A stretch of 64,000 bases of DNA from VXYL01 sp965199915 (GCA_965199915.1 OZ241348.1:4588001-4652000); one strand, 5' to 3'; counted from the first letter of the stretch, positions 16,904-25,914 are shown. Numbers and translations: made by a program. Notes: generated by a model not told the origin, from the letters alone.

Positions 16904-18442
16904 CTACCTCGCCTGTCGCCGGTAGCGCTCCGCAAGAACTGGATTTGGATCGGTGGCGGTGTAATAGTCGCGGAGCACGGCGGCCGTCTCGCGCTTGATG
17001 TCAGCCGAGGAAATGGCCGTGTGGAATCGATCGATCAACGATGGATCGTAGTTCATCGGCTTGTGGCTGAAGTGCCTGATCGCGAGGAGCAGGGTCTGGT
17101 CGCGAATGGGAGACTCCCTTAGCGCTAAGAGGCTGTTGGCGGCGGCCTGTCGGTCCAGCCAGTGCCAGTTCACAAAGACGGCACCGACAGCCCCCGACGC
17201 CTCCTGCAGGTGGGCCGGCAGCGCGTTTGCCCAACGCCAAGCTCCGTGCGGATCGATGCGGACCTCGCGCGGGGCGATTTCGCGCGCCCACTGCGCCTTC
17301 AAGCGCGGGTTCTCAATGCGATCGGTCAAGCGGAGCGCGAGATCGCGGTTCGTAATGTGCATGTCGTGTAGCAGGGCACCCAAAGCGCTGCGTTGGAGCT
17401 TTGGGCTGATCGTCTCGATCCATGCGAGGCTGTTGGCGTCCGCAGGCATGAAAAGAGCCACCGTCGGTAGAACATTCGCTTGATCAGAGAAATCCAGCGA
17501 GCGGAAGTGTTCAAAGGCGCGCTGCGGCGCGGTGGCGGACATCACTTGGAACACGCCCTCAAGCGCCGCCTCGCGCAGTGGCGCTGGCAACTCGTCGGCT
17601 TTGGCGAGGGCAAGATCGATGTCGCTGGCCGCGAGGTGTGCCAAGGCCCGGCGCACCAAGTACCTGTTTTGATCTTGAGGCGCTGCAGCTTCGAGCCATA
17701 CGATTGGGCCTTCGGGGTCGTTCTTATCCCAGTTGCCAATGATGGCGAGTTCCATAGCGCGGCGTAGCAAACGATCGAGACCGGCGGCCATTTCCATGGC
17801 CGAGCGCGGTTCATTCGCGGCCCAAGCGACGGCCACTTCCCGTAGCTGGTCACGGCGTGTGTCCGCTGGCGCTTGCAACGCACGCCGCCATGCCGCCGCC
17901 ATATCGTCGGTGGCCGAAGTGCGCTGGGCCCAAGCGGACTCGTGCTGCGCCGAAAGGCCGGCATCGAGGAGCTTGATTACAAACGCCCGTTTTTCCGCCG
18001 AGAGTTCCAGTTCCAAGACAGCGCGCGCGGCAAGTTGCTTCGCCTTGGTGTCCAAAGCCGCTCCGTATGTGACGGCTGCCTCCAGATCCACATGCGCCCA
18101 GGCCCGGAACACGGCGTCGATCCAAGACGGCTTCGCGACGCGTGCCAAAGCGTGGTCGGCGGCGTTGGCCGGATCGAGGTCGATGAAACGGATGTACAAC
18201 ACGCGGGCGATGTCGTAGCGATGGGGTGTGGACGGCTGACGCTCCACCTCGGCAAGCAGACGTCGCAGATCCGCTTCTCCGGCGTTCGCCGCCATGGCGT
18301 GGAGCAAGGCGTTGCGCTTGAAATCGTCCGCGGTGGAGGCGAGCGACGCGAGTGTGCCGATGAGGGGATCGCGTGCTTGAGCGAACAGACATGCTGCCGG
18401 CCAGCAAACCAAGACCGTGAACAGCACTCGGGCAGGGGGCAT
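16904..18442 (-). CDS. Exported helical-repeat protein (paralogue of 19884-21527)
   Basis: About 512 residues from the ATG at 18442, which starts a clear signal peptide (RVLFTVLVCWPAACLFAQ). The mature protein is built of helical repeats of about 35 residues with patterns such as DPxAAxxWAxAL and LxxIxxxxxRDQ, a solenoid. It shares order and many motifs with the protein at 19884 (HRYDIARVLYIRFIDLDP versus HRYDVSRVLYLRFVSLDP). Probably a periplasmic scaffold; enzymatic motifs were not seen. It is the first gene of an operon with the haem/monooxygenase-like gene. Confidence 0.6.
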   Translation of the reverse strand: MPPARVLFTVLVCWPAACLFAQARDPLIGTLASLASTADDFKRNALLHAMAANAGEADLRRLLAEVERQPSTPHRYDIARVLYIRFIDLDPANAADHALARVAKPSWIDAVFRAWAHVDLEAAVTYGAALDTKAKQLAARAVLELELSAEKRAFVIKLLDAGLSAQHESAWAQRTSATDDMAAAWRRALQAPADTRRDQLREVAVAWAANEPRSAMEMAAGLDRLLRRAMELAIIGNWDKNDPEGPIVWLEAAAPQDQNRYLVRRALAHLAASDIDLALAKADELPAPLREAALEGVFQVMSATAPQRAFEHFRSLDFSDQANVLPTVALFMPADANSLAWIETISPKLQRSALGALLHDMHITNRDLALRLTDRIENPRLKAQWAREIAPREVRIDPHGAWRWANALPAHLQEASGAVGAVFVNWHWLDRQAAANSLLALRESPIRDQTLLLAIRHFSHKPMNYDPSLIDRFHTAISSADIKRETAAVLRDYYTATDPNPVLAERYRRQAR

Positions 18443-18540
18443 CGCCTTGCGCGATGCCCCCTGCCTTTGGCTACGGGCGTTCCCAACGGACCGCCGGCAC
18501 ATCTTCTAGAGGGTCTCCGTACGGTGGTGACGCGCGGTCC

Positions 18541-18847
18541 TCACATCGACACGCACGTCGCGGAAACTTGATCCCTCTTAACCTTGACGTGGTTTTCTGT
18601 GGGCGGCGACGGTTTGTATTTCACGATGGCCTCAACCCGCCCCTCGCAGCTCCCAGCGACGTCACAGATTTCGCTACACCCATCTCCTTTGAGGAAGATG
18701 CCGTCGTTCGGATCCGACGATTGATTGCTTTCCAACCAACAGACCGATCCGCCGTTGTTGCAGGCCGCGTTGCCGCTGATCGTCGTGCAGCCGGTCAACA
18801 GACCGACCAACATTGACCAGCCACAAAGCCATCAACTTTTGTTTCAT
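18541..18847 (-). pseudogene. Small lipoprotein gene with an apparent frameshift
   Basis: A start at 18847 has a strong Shine-Dalgarno sequence (GGAAAGGAG) and overlaps the stop of the upstream gene (ATGA). It reads MKQKLMALWLV and then runs out of frame, while the other frame from ATG 18813 continues MLVGLLTGCTTISGN, a typical lipobox (LTGC) followed by a Cys-rich mature part (CNNGGSVCW, GCSEICDVAGSC). Removing one base near 18814 gives a normal lipoprotein signal MKQKLMALWL..MLVGLLTGC. Either the gene is inactivated or it starts at 18813 with a short signal peptide. The mature function is unknown; six cysteines suggest disulfides. Confidence 0.55.
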
Positions 18848-19575
18848 TTCAGAAACTCCTTTCCACTGTTTACGGGAATGCTGGCTGGTCGGCCAGCCCA
18901 TTGGTAGTCGGTCTCTATACGCATGTCGCCGTAGCGCACATGGTACGTTACCGCCACTCCTAGCGGAGGCATGTTCTCGACGGTGGTGTCGTCAAAAACG
19001 AAGCCCTCAAACTTGGGGAAACTGAGTCGAGGTCGCGGAGATAGCGAGAGCTCGCTCATCGCCTCAACGAACCTGGACATTGCCGAACTTGGGCTCCGAA
19101 CATAGTACGCGTTATCATCCCGCAACTTCATCGGCACGCGAACCAATGTCGTCTTGCTCGGCTGCGAGAGTTGCACATGCAGCACGGCAGATGGTGGCCA
19201 CTTCACCTTGTGGAAAGGCGAAAGCAACTGGACATTGAATATCTCCATCATGCCCTCGGCAATCGCCTCCCCGCGGCCGTCGTTGAGCGACGAGATTTGC
19301 TCGTAGAATGCGGCGATGGGGATGCGGGCCATAGGCGGATAGTCCACGCCCAACATCTCCAGCGCCATCACCGGGCTCGACCGCAGCATTCCGCCGTTTT
19401 GTCGCATGTGCGCCGCGAGCCGGGCGGCATCTTCGGCGTTGAGCTTCTCCTGCCACCCGCTGTTGAGGACGTAGTCGACGAAATCCCCGTTGGCGGTCGA
19501 GTCGCCAAGCACGTCGTCCCCAAAGCTCGAGTGAGAGGCCGCCAGCATCAACACCATGACAACCCAGAGTTTCAT
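18844..19575 (-). CDS. Exported protein of unknown function
   Basis: 243 residues from ATG 19575, chosen because it starts the signal peptide MKLWVVMVLMLAASHSSFGDD and has a GAGG Shine-Dalgarno upstream. The mature part contains a polar N-terminal region (NSGWQEKLNAEDAARLAAHM) and a C-terminal half with tyrosine-rich strands (VTYHVRYGDMRIETDYQW). No family recognised. The stop overlaps the start of the small lipoprotein gene, so the two were coupled. An N-terminal extension to 19590 is possible but would bury the signal peptide. Confidence 0.55.
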   Translation of the reverse strand: MKLWVVMVLMLAASHSSFGDDVLGDSTANGDFVDYVLNSGWQEKLNAEDAARLAAHMRQNGGMLRSSPVMALEMLGVDYPPMARIPIAAFYEQISSLNDGRGEAIAEGMMEIFNVQLLSPFHKVKWPPSAVLHVQLSQPSKTTLVRVPMKLRDDNAYYVRSPSSAMSRFVEAMSELSLSPRPRLSFPKFEGFVFDDTTVENMPPLGVAVTYHVRYGDMRIETDYQWAGRPASIPVNSGKEFLK

Positions 19576-19824
19576 GTTGCAATGCCTCATTCGCTTCACC
19601 CCACTTGCGACACCTTGTCTCGGCCCATGAGGAAGGAAGCCATACTCCACCCCATGTGCGTGGCTGACTATATAGGTGATGGGGCGGTTTGTTCCTTCTA
19701 TTTCACCTTGATTTCCTACGGCAAGTGCTGGAATTCTTCGTCTTCTGCTCGAACAGCGAACGAAAACCATGAATTGCGCGACAAACCGCGAAAACGATAT
19801 GAGCGCAGCACTCGTGGCTTGATG

Positions 19825-19854
19825 TTGAACTCGGCACTTGCCACATGCTCTAAT
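19825..19854 (+). promoter_or_regulatory. Candidate sigma70-type promoter
   Basis: TTGAAC at 19825-19830 and TCTAAT at 19849-19854 are separated by 18 bases and lie 30 bases before the start of the repeat-protein gene at 19884. The 300-base divergent region 19576-19883 is otherwise without genes and less GC-rich than its surroundings. Confidence 0.35.
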
Positions 19855-19883
19855 TCCAGCAGCCTTTGCGGAAAGAGCGCCCG

Positions 19884-21527
19884 ATGGCCATCCGCTGGAT
19901 AGTCTGGATAGTAGTGGTGGTGGCGGTCACGCTGGCGGCGGCCGGCGTGGTTCTCTCGTACATATTGCTGCGCCCGAATACGCCGACGCCCGCGGACGAG
20001 GTGCGTCGCGCCGAAACCGAGCGCACTCACACTGCGCCCGCGACCTCTCCGCCCACCTTGGCCGACATCGCGGCGGCGGCGAGGGACTTCCAGCGCAACG
20101 CGGCGCTCTACGAGCTGCTCGCGACTTCCGATGTGGCGCGTGTGCAGGCGCTGTTGGCCGAAGCGCGAACGCTGCCCGCGTCCCTGCACCGGTACGACGT
20201 GTCAAGGGTGCTCTATCTGCGGTTCGTCTCGCTGGATCCCGTCGCGGCGGCGAATCACCTGCTCGACAACACCGCCAAGCCGTCGTGGGTAAGCGCGGTG
20301 TTCCGATCGTGGGCGCACAAGGACTTCGACGCCGCCGTTGCCTATGCGTCCAAGCTGGGCCCGCTGGCGCGGCAGGCGGCGGCCGAGGCGATTTTGGAGC
20401 TGGATGTTCCCGCGGCGCAACGTCAAGCCGCGGTCGCCCTCCTGCGCTCGCCGGAGGCGTTGGCGAATACCCTGCTCTGGGAGGGCCGGCTCTTTGCGGG
20501 CCGGGACGTGGCACAAGCGTGGCGTCTTGCCGCGGGCATCCCAACGGCGAACTGGAAGGAACGCCGGCGGTTGCTGGGCGAAGTCGCGGCCGCATGGGCT
20601 CGCACGGACCCTCTTGCCGCAATGGCCGCCATTGAGGCCTTGGATCATGCAGTAGACCGCGAGAAGGTGCAGCCCATCGCGCTTCGGGCGTGGGCGGACG
20701 CGGATCCCCACGGTGCGGTGGATTGGCTGCTGGCGCGCGAAGCGCACAAGCGTCCGCAGGAATTGGTGGCGGCGGCGATGGAATCCTTGGCCGCCCAAGA
20801 CCCGGATGCGGCCATGAACGTGTTGAACACCATGCCGGAACCAGCCCGCGGTCAAGCGCTGTCGGCCACCCTGACGGCCATGGCCGGCGCCGATGTGAAC
20901 AAATCACTAGCGGCGTGGGAGGCGCTGGACGCGCGGGAGAGGACGCTGGTGAGCATGCGCCACTTCGCCTCCGCTCTGGCACAGGCGGCGCCGGACCGCG
21001 CCATATCTTGGCTTCTGGATCTGCCAGACGACGCCAGAGCGATGGCCTCGCCGTTTGTGATGACCCTAGCCCACGCCACCGATCGCGATCTGGTGCTGCG
21101 AAGGATCGGCGCAATGGAAAATGCGGCGCTGCAGCACCAGGTGGCCCGGCGGATCGTCTTCGAAGAGGTGGAACGAGATCCTCTGGCGGCTTGGCGCTGG
21201 GCCGTTTCGTTGCCCGCGGTTTCCGAGTGGTCCGCGGCCAGTGCGGTGTTTGACGATTGGTACCGTGTGGACGCCCAAGCGGCGTTGGACGCTCTCTCCG
21301 AAGTGCGTGGGGGCGTGCGCGATCGCGTGCTTGAAGAGGCGGTTGCCGCGCGTGTGACTTTTGATCCCGACCAGGCGGAGACGCTCTTCGCCGCCATGGA
21401 TTCGTCGTCCTCCAAGGCCCGAGTCGCTCCCGCGCTTGTGCGCTACTTCACCGAGACGAATCCCAACCCAGAGAAGGCCGAGAAGTATCGGGAATTCGTT
21501 GGAAGCGCCGATGGCCAGGGGCGGTGA
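19884..21527 (+). CDS. Membrane-anchored helical-repeat protein
   Basis: 547 residues from ATG 19884 (GGAAAGAG upstream). One N-terminal transmembrane helix (IRWIVWIVVVVAVTLAAAGVVLSYILL) anchors a periplasmic domain. About twelve helical repeats follow with recurrent patterns such as ARTDPLAAMAAIEAL, ADADPHGAVDWLLA and QDPDAAMNVLNTM, of the D-P-x-x-A-x-x-x-L type. It is a paralogue of 16904-18442, which is secreted rather than anchored. A third, broken piece of the same family lies at 13228-13404. No catalytic motif was seen; a protein-binding solenoid is likely. Confidence 0.6.
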   Translation: MAIRWIVWIVVVVAVTLAAAGVVLSYILLRPNTPTPADEVRRAETERTHTAPATSPPTLADIAAAARDFQRNAALYELLATSDVARVQALLAEARTLPASLHRYDVSRVLYLRFVSLDPVAAANHLLDNTAKPSWVSAVFRSWAHKDFDAAVAYASKLGPLARQAAAEAILELDVPAAQRQAAVALLRSPEALANTLLWEGRLFAGRDVAQAWRLAAGIPTANWKERRRLLGEVAAAWARTDPLAAMAAIEALDHAVDREKVQPIALRAWADADPHGAVDWLLAREAHKRPQELVAAAMESLAAQDPDAAMNVLNTMPEPARGQALSATLTAMAGADVNKSLAAWEALDARERTLVSMRHFASALAQAAPDRAISWLLDLPDDARAMASPFVMTLAHATDRDLVLRRIGAMENAALQHQVARRIVFEEVERDPLAAWRWAVSLPAVSEWSAASAVFDDWYRVDAQAALDALSEVRGGVRDRVLEEAVAARVTFDPDQAETLFAAMDSSSSKARVAPALVRYFTETNPNPEKAEKYREFVGSADGQGR

Positions 21528-21677
21528 TGACATATGCGCTCCGCTTCCTCTTGGACCGTTGTACCGTCGGCGGTCGCGCGGAATCCCGCACGCCAGATGT
21601 GTTAAATAGATTGAATCTTGTCGGCGTGGCATCTCGTGGGTGTCGCATTCGCAGACGCGGGGGGTGTTTTGGCGGGG

Positions 21678-21694
21678 CCGTTCGCTGCGAATGG
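21678..21694 (+). promoter_or_regulatory. Palindrome in the duplicated lrp upstream region
   Basis: CCGTTCGCTGCGAATGG is a 17-base near-perfect palindrome around a central T. The same sequence stands at 22951-22967, about 35 bases before the GTG of the intact lrp gene. Lrp/AsnC proteins commonly bind such sites and repress themselves. Confidence 0.4.
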
Positions 21695-21729
21695 TCTAAA
21701 CCGCGGCGCGTTGGCCTAGAGGCAGTGGA

Positions 21730-21852
21730 GTGACAAAGCGAGGTTTGTTGAGCGATGTGGATCGTCGCGTGCTGCGCGAACTGCAGCGCGATGGGTCTCT
21801 AACCTAACCAACGCGGCGCTTGGCAACGCGGTGCATGTTTCGGAAAGCGCCG
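21730..21852 (+). pseudogene. Truncated 5' copy of the lrp-type regulator
   Basis: The sequence repeats the start of the regulator at 23003 (GTG, TKRGLLSDVDRRVLRELQRDGS) but carries a four-base ctaa insertion (aacctaaccaacg instead of aaccaacg), which breaks the frame. It ends at the repeat border at 21852, before the recognition helix is complete. Confidence 0.8.
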
Positions 21853-21964
21853 AAAGCGCCGCAAGGCGTTGAAGGGCGAAATGCTATCACCGGCCGATGT
21901 CAAAACACTGGCGACAAGCAGTCAACCAAGTTGACGGCCCTGTCGGCCGGCGTGTTCGACATGG

Positions 21965-22348
21965 CTAGCGGGAGAATCCCCTGCTGGGTGGTGGCGGCGG
22001 CCTTTCGCTGCGGGGTTCGGCGCGCTCCAGCACTTCGGCTTCCAGACGGTCGGCTTGACACAACAACTGCCAAATCTGATCCAAGGGATAACTCGCGTAC
22101 TCGTGGACGATTGCGTTCCTTGCGGCACGAAACTCCCGTGAAAGCTCCGGGCTGGCGTGCGCCATGTCGGGATGCAGGAGTTCGCCCGCCAGTTCCACCA
22201 GCTTCGCCGCCGCCAGCACGGGTGTGCGCTTCGCCATGAACTCTTCGCGGGGCGTTTCGGACACAACCTGCTTCATGTCCTTGATGTAGTTCAAGAGCAG
22301 CATCCTGCGCTCGCCGAACGGCCGCCTTCTGTCGCGGGTCGTAGTCAT
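21965..22348 (-). CDS. HEPN-domain (DUF86-like) toxin
   Basis: 127 residues. The motif EFRAARNAIVHEYASYPLD contains R-N-A-I-V-H, the R-x4-H active site of HEPN ribonucleases of the DUF86/HepT type. LLNYIKDMKQVVSE and PVLAAAKLVELAGE are the usual flanking helices. The ATG at 22348 overlaps the stop of the nucleotidyltransferase gene (TGATG), as usual for MNT/HEPN toxin-antitoxin pairs, in which MNT neutralises HEPN by AMPylation or adenylylation. The C-terminus is proline-rich. The pair lies between two copies of the lrp 5' region. Confidence 0.8.
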   Translation of the reverse strand: MTTTRDRRRPFGERRMLLLNYIKDMKQVVSETPREEFMAKRTPVLAAAKLVELAGELLHPDMAHASPELSREFRAARNAIVHEYASYPLDQIWQLLCQADRLEAEVLERAEPRSERPPPPPSRGFSR

Positions 22349-22785
22349 CACCACACCATGATCAAGTCGCCGCCCACCAACGTGCTCAGCGGGTGACGCA
22401 GCGGCAACCACGTCACGTCCACATGTCGGTTGAAGTGGCGCTCCAGAAGTTCGACAACCGCGCCGTGGGTCGCGAAGTCCAAACCGACGAACTGCGCGGC
22501 GATGTCGACATCGCTGCCGGGCGTGTCGTTGCCGCGGGCCACGCTCCCGAAAAGTCCGATGGCGGTGACACCGAGCAGCGCGAGCTCCCCCGACAGGTCG
22601 CGCAGGATGGCCGCCACGGCGTCGCGGGCCGGAGTCGGCAGGATGGCGTGGGGGTTCGGGCTGCCGATGGCGCGGCGTTCCACGAAGGACGGTCGGCGCG
22701 ACCCGAACACGCGGCGCACCCACTCGTCCGTAGGGGGACGATGGCGCGACACGGGCGCTTCGACAAGGTTCGTGGCGGTGTTCAC
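22346..22785 (-). CDS. Minimal nucleotidyltransferase (MNT) antitoxin
   Basis: GLFGSVARGNDTPGSDVDIAAQF carries the GSxARG and DxD motifs of the minimal nucleotidyltransferase superfamily, placed about 65 residues from the C-terminus. The start is uncertain: the frame extends far upstream, but the GTG at 22785 precedes the first protein-like sequence (VNTATNLVEAPVSRHRPPTDEW) and lies before the repeat. The N-terminal part has a serine/arginine-rich segment that could be a short extension. It is coupled to the HEPN toxin downstream. Confidence 0.75.
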
Positions 22786-22843
22786 GGAGGACTCCGGTCG
22801 GGAAATCGCAGTCGGCAAATCATACCCCCGTTGGTGGGGTCGT

Positions 22844-23120
22844 GTCGGCGGTCGCGCGGAATCCCGCACGCCAGATGTGTTAGATTGAATCTTGTCGGCG
22901 TGGGATCTCTTGGGTGTCGCATTCGCAGACGCAGGGGGGTGTTTGGCGGGCCGTTCGCTGCGAATGGCCCAAACCGCGGCGCGTTGGCCTAGAGGCAGTG
23001 GAGTGACAAAGCGAGGTTTGTTGAGCGATGTGGATCGTCGCGTGCTGCGCGAACTGCAGCGCGATGGGTCTCTAACCAACGCGGCGCTTGGCAACGCGGT
23101 GCATGTTTCGGAAAGCGCCG
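22844..23120 (+). repeat. Direct repeat, right copy (lrp upstream region and 5' end)
   Basis: Second copy of 21566-21852. Here the regulator continues intact beyond the repeat, so this is the ancestral location of the lrp gene and the left copy is the displaced one. Confidence 0.9.
22951..22967 (+). promoter_or_regulatory. Palindromic candidate operator of the lrp-type gene
   Basis: Same CCGTTCGCTGCGAATGG palindrome as at 21678-21694, 35 bases upstream of the regulator start. Its conservation in both repeat copies is only due to the duplication, so it is not independent evidence. Confidence 0.4.
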
Positions 23121-23473
23121 CGGCCCGCCATCGGCACGGCCTGAAACGAGACGGCTACATCGAGCGCTATGCCGCTATCGTGAACATCGACCAGTTGGGC
23201 TACGGCGAGGTGGCGTTCACCGAAGTCGGTTTGACCAAGCAAAGCGAAGACGCCCAGGCCGCCTTCGAGGAGGCTGTGCGGCAAGTGGAGGAGGTGTTGG
23301 CCTGTTACGCGATCGCTGGCGAATTCGACTATCTGCTCCACATCATCGCTCGCGACGGACACCACTACGACCAGGTCAGACATCGTTTGGGGGCGCTGCC
23401 GGGCGTAGAACATCTGCGCACCCACATCGTGCTGAACAAAGTGCTGCTGCGCGAAGCGGTTGCGCCTGCCTAG
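23003..23473 (+). CDS. Lrp/AsnC-family transcriptional regulator
   Basis: 156 residues from GTG 23003. The N-terminal helix-turn-helix (LSDVDRRVLRELQRDGSLTNAALGNAVHVSESAAARH) is followed by the RAM/AsnC ligand-binding domain with GEFDYLLHIIARD and PGVEHLRTHIVLNKV. Such regulators sense amino acids or related metabolites and often control a neighbouring gene. The next gene is a CaiB-type CoA-transferase 80 bases downstream in the same direction, a plausible target. A frameshifted partial copy lies at 21730. Confidence 0.85.
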   Translation: MTKRGLLSDVDRRVLRELQRDGSLTNAALGNAVHVSESAAARHRHGLKRDGYIERYAAIVNIDQLGYGEVAFTEVGLTKQSEDAQAAFEEAVRQVEEVLACYAIAGEFDYLLHIIARDGHHYDQVRHRLGALPGVEHLRTHIVLNKVLLREAVAPA

Positions 23474-23553
23474 CCGGGGCGGACGGTGCCGGATCCCTTG
23501 GTGGTGTGACGGTGCCGTTGGCATCCGCGGCGCCGCAACAGAAGGCTTGAAGC

Positions 23554-24783
23554 GTGCCCGGCCCGCTGCACGGCGTTCGCGTCGTCGACTTCACCACCAT
23601 GATCGCCGGCCCCTACGGCACCATGATCTTGGCCGATCAGGGCGCGGACGTGGTGAAGGTGGAAGCGCCGCTGCGCAGCGACCACGCGCGCCGCGCCGGG
23701 TACGGGCAGCGGCACTTCTCGGCGGCGTTCGTGAACAACAACCGCAACAAGCGCTCCATCGCCGTGGACGCGAAGACGGCCGCTGGGCGCGAGGTGGTGT
23801 TGGATCTGGCGGCTGCGGCGGACGTGTTCGTGCAGAACTTCCGCCCCGGCGTCATGGCGCGCTTGGGCCTCGACTACGACGACGTGCGCGCCGTGGCGCC
23901 GAACATCGTCTACGTCTCGTTGAGCGGCTGGGGCGAGGCCGGGCCGTTCGCGCACAAGCCGGTGTACGACCCCATCATCCAAGCGCTTTCCGGCCTCGCC
24001 ACCGTGCAAGCCGGCTCGGACGAGGCGCGCCCGCGGCTTGTGCGCACCATCCTGCCGGACAAGCTCACCGGCGTCACCGCCGCGCAGGCCGTGTGCGCCG
24101 CGTTGTTCGCCCGCGAACGCACGGGCGAGGGCCAGCACGTTCGCCTGTCCATGCTGGATTCGGTGGTCGCGTTCCTGTGGTCTTCGGACATGGGCGGTCA
24201 AACCTTCGTCGGCAAGGAAGTGGACGTGGCCGCCGCCGCCACCTTCATCGACCTCATCTACGAGACGGCGAACGGCTACATCAGCGTCGCCGTGATGACC
24301 AATGACCAATGGCGCGGCCTGTGCCGGGCGCTCGGCCACCCGGAGTGGCTGAACGACGAGCGCTTCGCAACCCCCGCCGGCCGCGACCGCCACGCCAACG
24401 CCCGCCTCGAACTCACCCAGCAAGCGTTGCTGGACAAGACCGCCGCGGATTGGCTGGCGATCCTAGAAGACGCCGGCGTGCCCTGCGCCCCGGTGCTAAC
24501 GCGCAGCGAGATGGTGCGCCACGCCCAAGTGCGCGCCAGCGGCATCGTGGTGGAGACCGAACACCGCCACGCCGGGCGCCTGCGCCAAGCGCGCAACGCC
24601 GCCCGCTTCCTGCGCACGGCGCCGGAGATGCGTTGCGGCGCGCCGCAGCTGGGCGAGCAGACGGTGGAGTTGTTGCGGGAACTCGGCTATCCGCAAGGGC
24701 GCATCGACGGCCTCTTGGAACAGGGCGTGGTGGTGGCGCCTTTCAACGATGCGGATGGAGCGTCCGGCGGCACGCCAGCCTGA
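23554..24783 (+). CDS. CaiB/BaiF family III CoA-transferase
   Basis: 409 residues from GTG 23554. The N-terminal Rossmann segment GVRVVDFTTMIAGPYGTMILADQGADVVKVE and the HKPVYDPIIQALSGLA stretch (Asp139, expected to be the acyl-anhydride nucleophile) identify a family III CoA-transferase, which moves CoA between a dicarboxylic or carnitine-like acyl-CoA and an acid. The downstream enoyl-CoA hydratase and upstream Lrp-type regulator suggest a small acyl-CoA catabolic unit. The actual substrate cannot be told. Confidence 0.85.
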   Translation: MPGPLHGVRVVDFTTMIAGPYGTMILADQGADVVKVEAPLRSDHARRAGYGQRHFSAAFVNNNRNKRSIAVDAKTAAGREVVLDLAAAADVFVQNFRPGVMARLGLDYDDVRAVAPNIVYVSLSGWGEAGPFAHKPVYDPIIQALSGLATVQAGSDEARPRLVRTILPDKLTGVTAAQAVCAALFARERTGEGQHVRLSMLDSVVAFLWSSDMGGQTFVGKEVDVAAAATFIDLIYETANGYISVAVMTNDQWRGLCRALGHPEWLNDERFATPAGRDRHANARLELTQQALLDKTAADWLAILEDAGVPCAPVLTRSEMVRHAQVRASGIVVETEHRHAGRLRQARNAARFLRTAPEMRCGAPQLGEQTVELLRELGYPQGRIDGLLEQGVVVAPFNDADGASGGTPA

Positions 24784-24892
24784 TGATTGGCCGAAACGGT
24801 GACGATGCGATTCGGCACCTCGTTGACACCTCGTGTGCCGCTGCGCGACCGGATCGCGGAACTGTTACGCTGTCGCAAACAGGAGGGCCATT

Positions 24893-25741
24893 ATGGACAC
24901 AGGGCAATTCCGCGGCTTCGAGGTGACACTGCGTGATGCCGGCATCGCTTGGTTTCAATTCACCACGCCGGAGCGCCTGAACGGCATGACGCCGGCCATC
25001 AAGCGCGACTTGGCGGAAGCCGCGACCCAAGCGCAGATGGACAACGCCGTGCGCGTGGTGGTGTTCACCGGTAGCGGGCGCGCGTTTTGCGCCGGCGACG
25101 ACTTGAAGGGGTACGGCAGCCTTGAAGTGCCCGGCGAGGCGCTGGTGCCGGAAATCGGCCGCGGACACGACAGCCCGCTCGGCACCTACAACGCCTTGCG
25201 CACCATCTCGCAGCGCGTCAACACGGTGGTGCGGGGCCTTGACAAGCTCACCGTCGCCGCCATCAACGGCGTTGCCATCCAGACCGGTTTCTCGCTCGCG
25301 CTCGCTTGCGACTTCCGTCTGGCGGCGGCGGGGGCCCGCATGGGCAGCGCCACGCTGCGCTTCGGCCTGTTGCCGGACGAAGGCGGCCAGTACCTGTTGG
25401 TGCAGTTGCTAGGCGTGGCCCGTGCCATGGACTTTCTGATGCGCAAGCGCATCGTGCAAGCGGAGGAAGCCTTGGAATTGGGGCTGGTTCAGCAAGTGGT
25501 TCCCGCCGCGGAGCTGGAAGCCGAAACGATAGCGTTGGCCACCGAATTGGCCAACGGACCGCAAGTCTCCATGCGGCTGTTGAAACGCTCCATCTACAAC
25601 GCGGCGGAACTGAACTGGGAGCAGAGCTTGGACGAAATCGCCGCCAAAACGGGGATCTCCGATCACCATCCCGACGCCCGGGAAGGCGTGCGGGCGTTCC
25701 ACGAGAAGCGGGAGGCCAAGTTCAACGCTTGGCTTGATTGA
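24893..25741 (+). CDS. Enoyl-CoA hydratase/isomerase family protein
   Basis: 282 residues; the ATG at 24893 follows an AGGAGG ribosome site. The crotonase fold shows in RAFCAGDDLKGYG (first oxyanion-hole strand), GVAIQTGFSLALACDFRLAA (second) and LLPDEGG (glutamate-bearing segment). Members hydrate or isomerise unsaturated acyl-CoAs. The spacing between the oxyanion elements is extended by an insertion (GHDSPLGTYNAL). Co-directional with the CoA-transferase 110 bases upstream. Confidence 0.85.
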   Translation: MDTGQFRGFEVTLRDAGIAWFQFTTPERLNGMTPAIKRDLAEAATQAQMDNAVRVVVFTGSGRAFCAGDDLKGYGSLEVPGEALVPEIGRGHDSPLGTYNALRTISQRVNTVVRGLDKLTVAAINGVAIQTGFSLALACDFRLAAAGARMGSATLRFGLLPDEGGQYLLVQLLGVARAMDFLMRKRIVQAEEALELGLVQQVVPAAELEAETIALATELANGPQVSMRLLKRSIYNAAELNWEQSLDEIAAKTGISDHHPDAREGVRAFHEKREAKFNAWLD

Positions 25742-25914
25742 GGGGTAGCGTTTCCGCCTGCTTTTTTCGTTGTCGCGGTCGCCCGGTGTTCGCCGGCGGT
25801 TCGCTTGCGCGTTCCCTCCGAAACTGGCCGGTTTTTTTCACCGGCGAGTCAAAGCCCGCAGGGCGCGACATCCATCGCCAGCCGCAGGTTGACGTGCCGC
25901 CTGCCATGCGGTCG

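Larger units (their letters stand above)
21566..21852 (+). repeat. Direct repeat, left copy (lrp upstream region and 5' end)
   Basis: This segment matches 22844-23120 in the same orientation with small indels. It contains the lrp upstream region, the palindrome and the first codons of the regulator. Between the copies lies the MNT/HEPN gene pair. Confidence 0.9.

Noticed and set aside
22978..23002. tRNA-like stretch gcgttggcctagaggcagtgg
   Set aside because: Only a short D-arm-like resemblance; no anticodon or T arm and no acceptor pairing, and it is part of the lrp upstream repeat.
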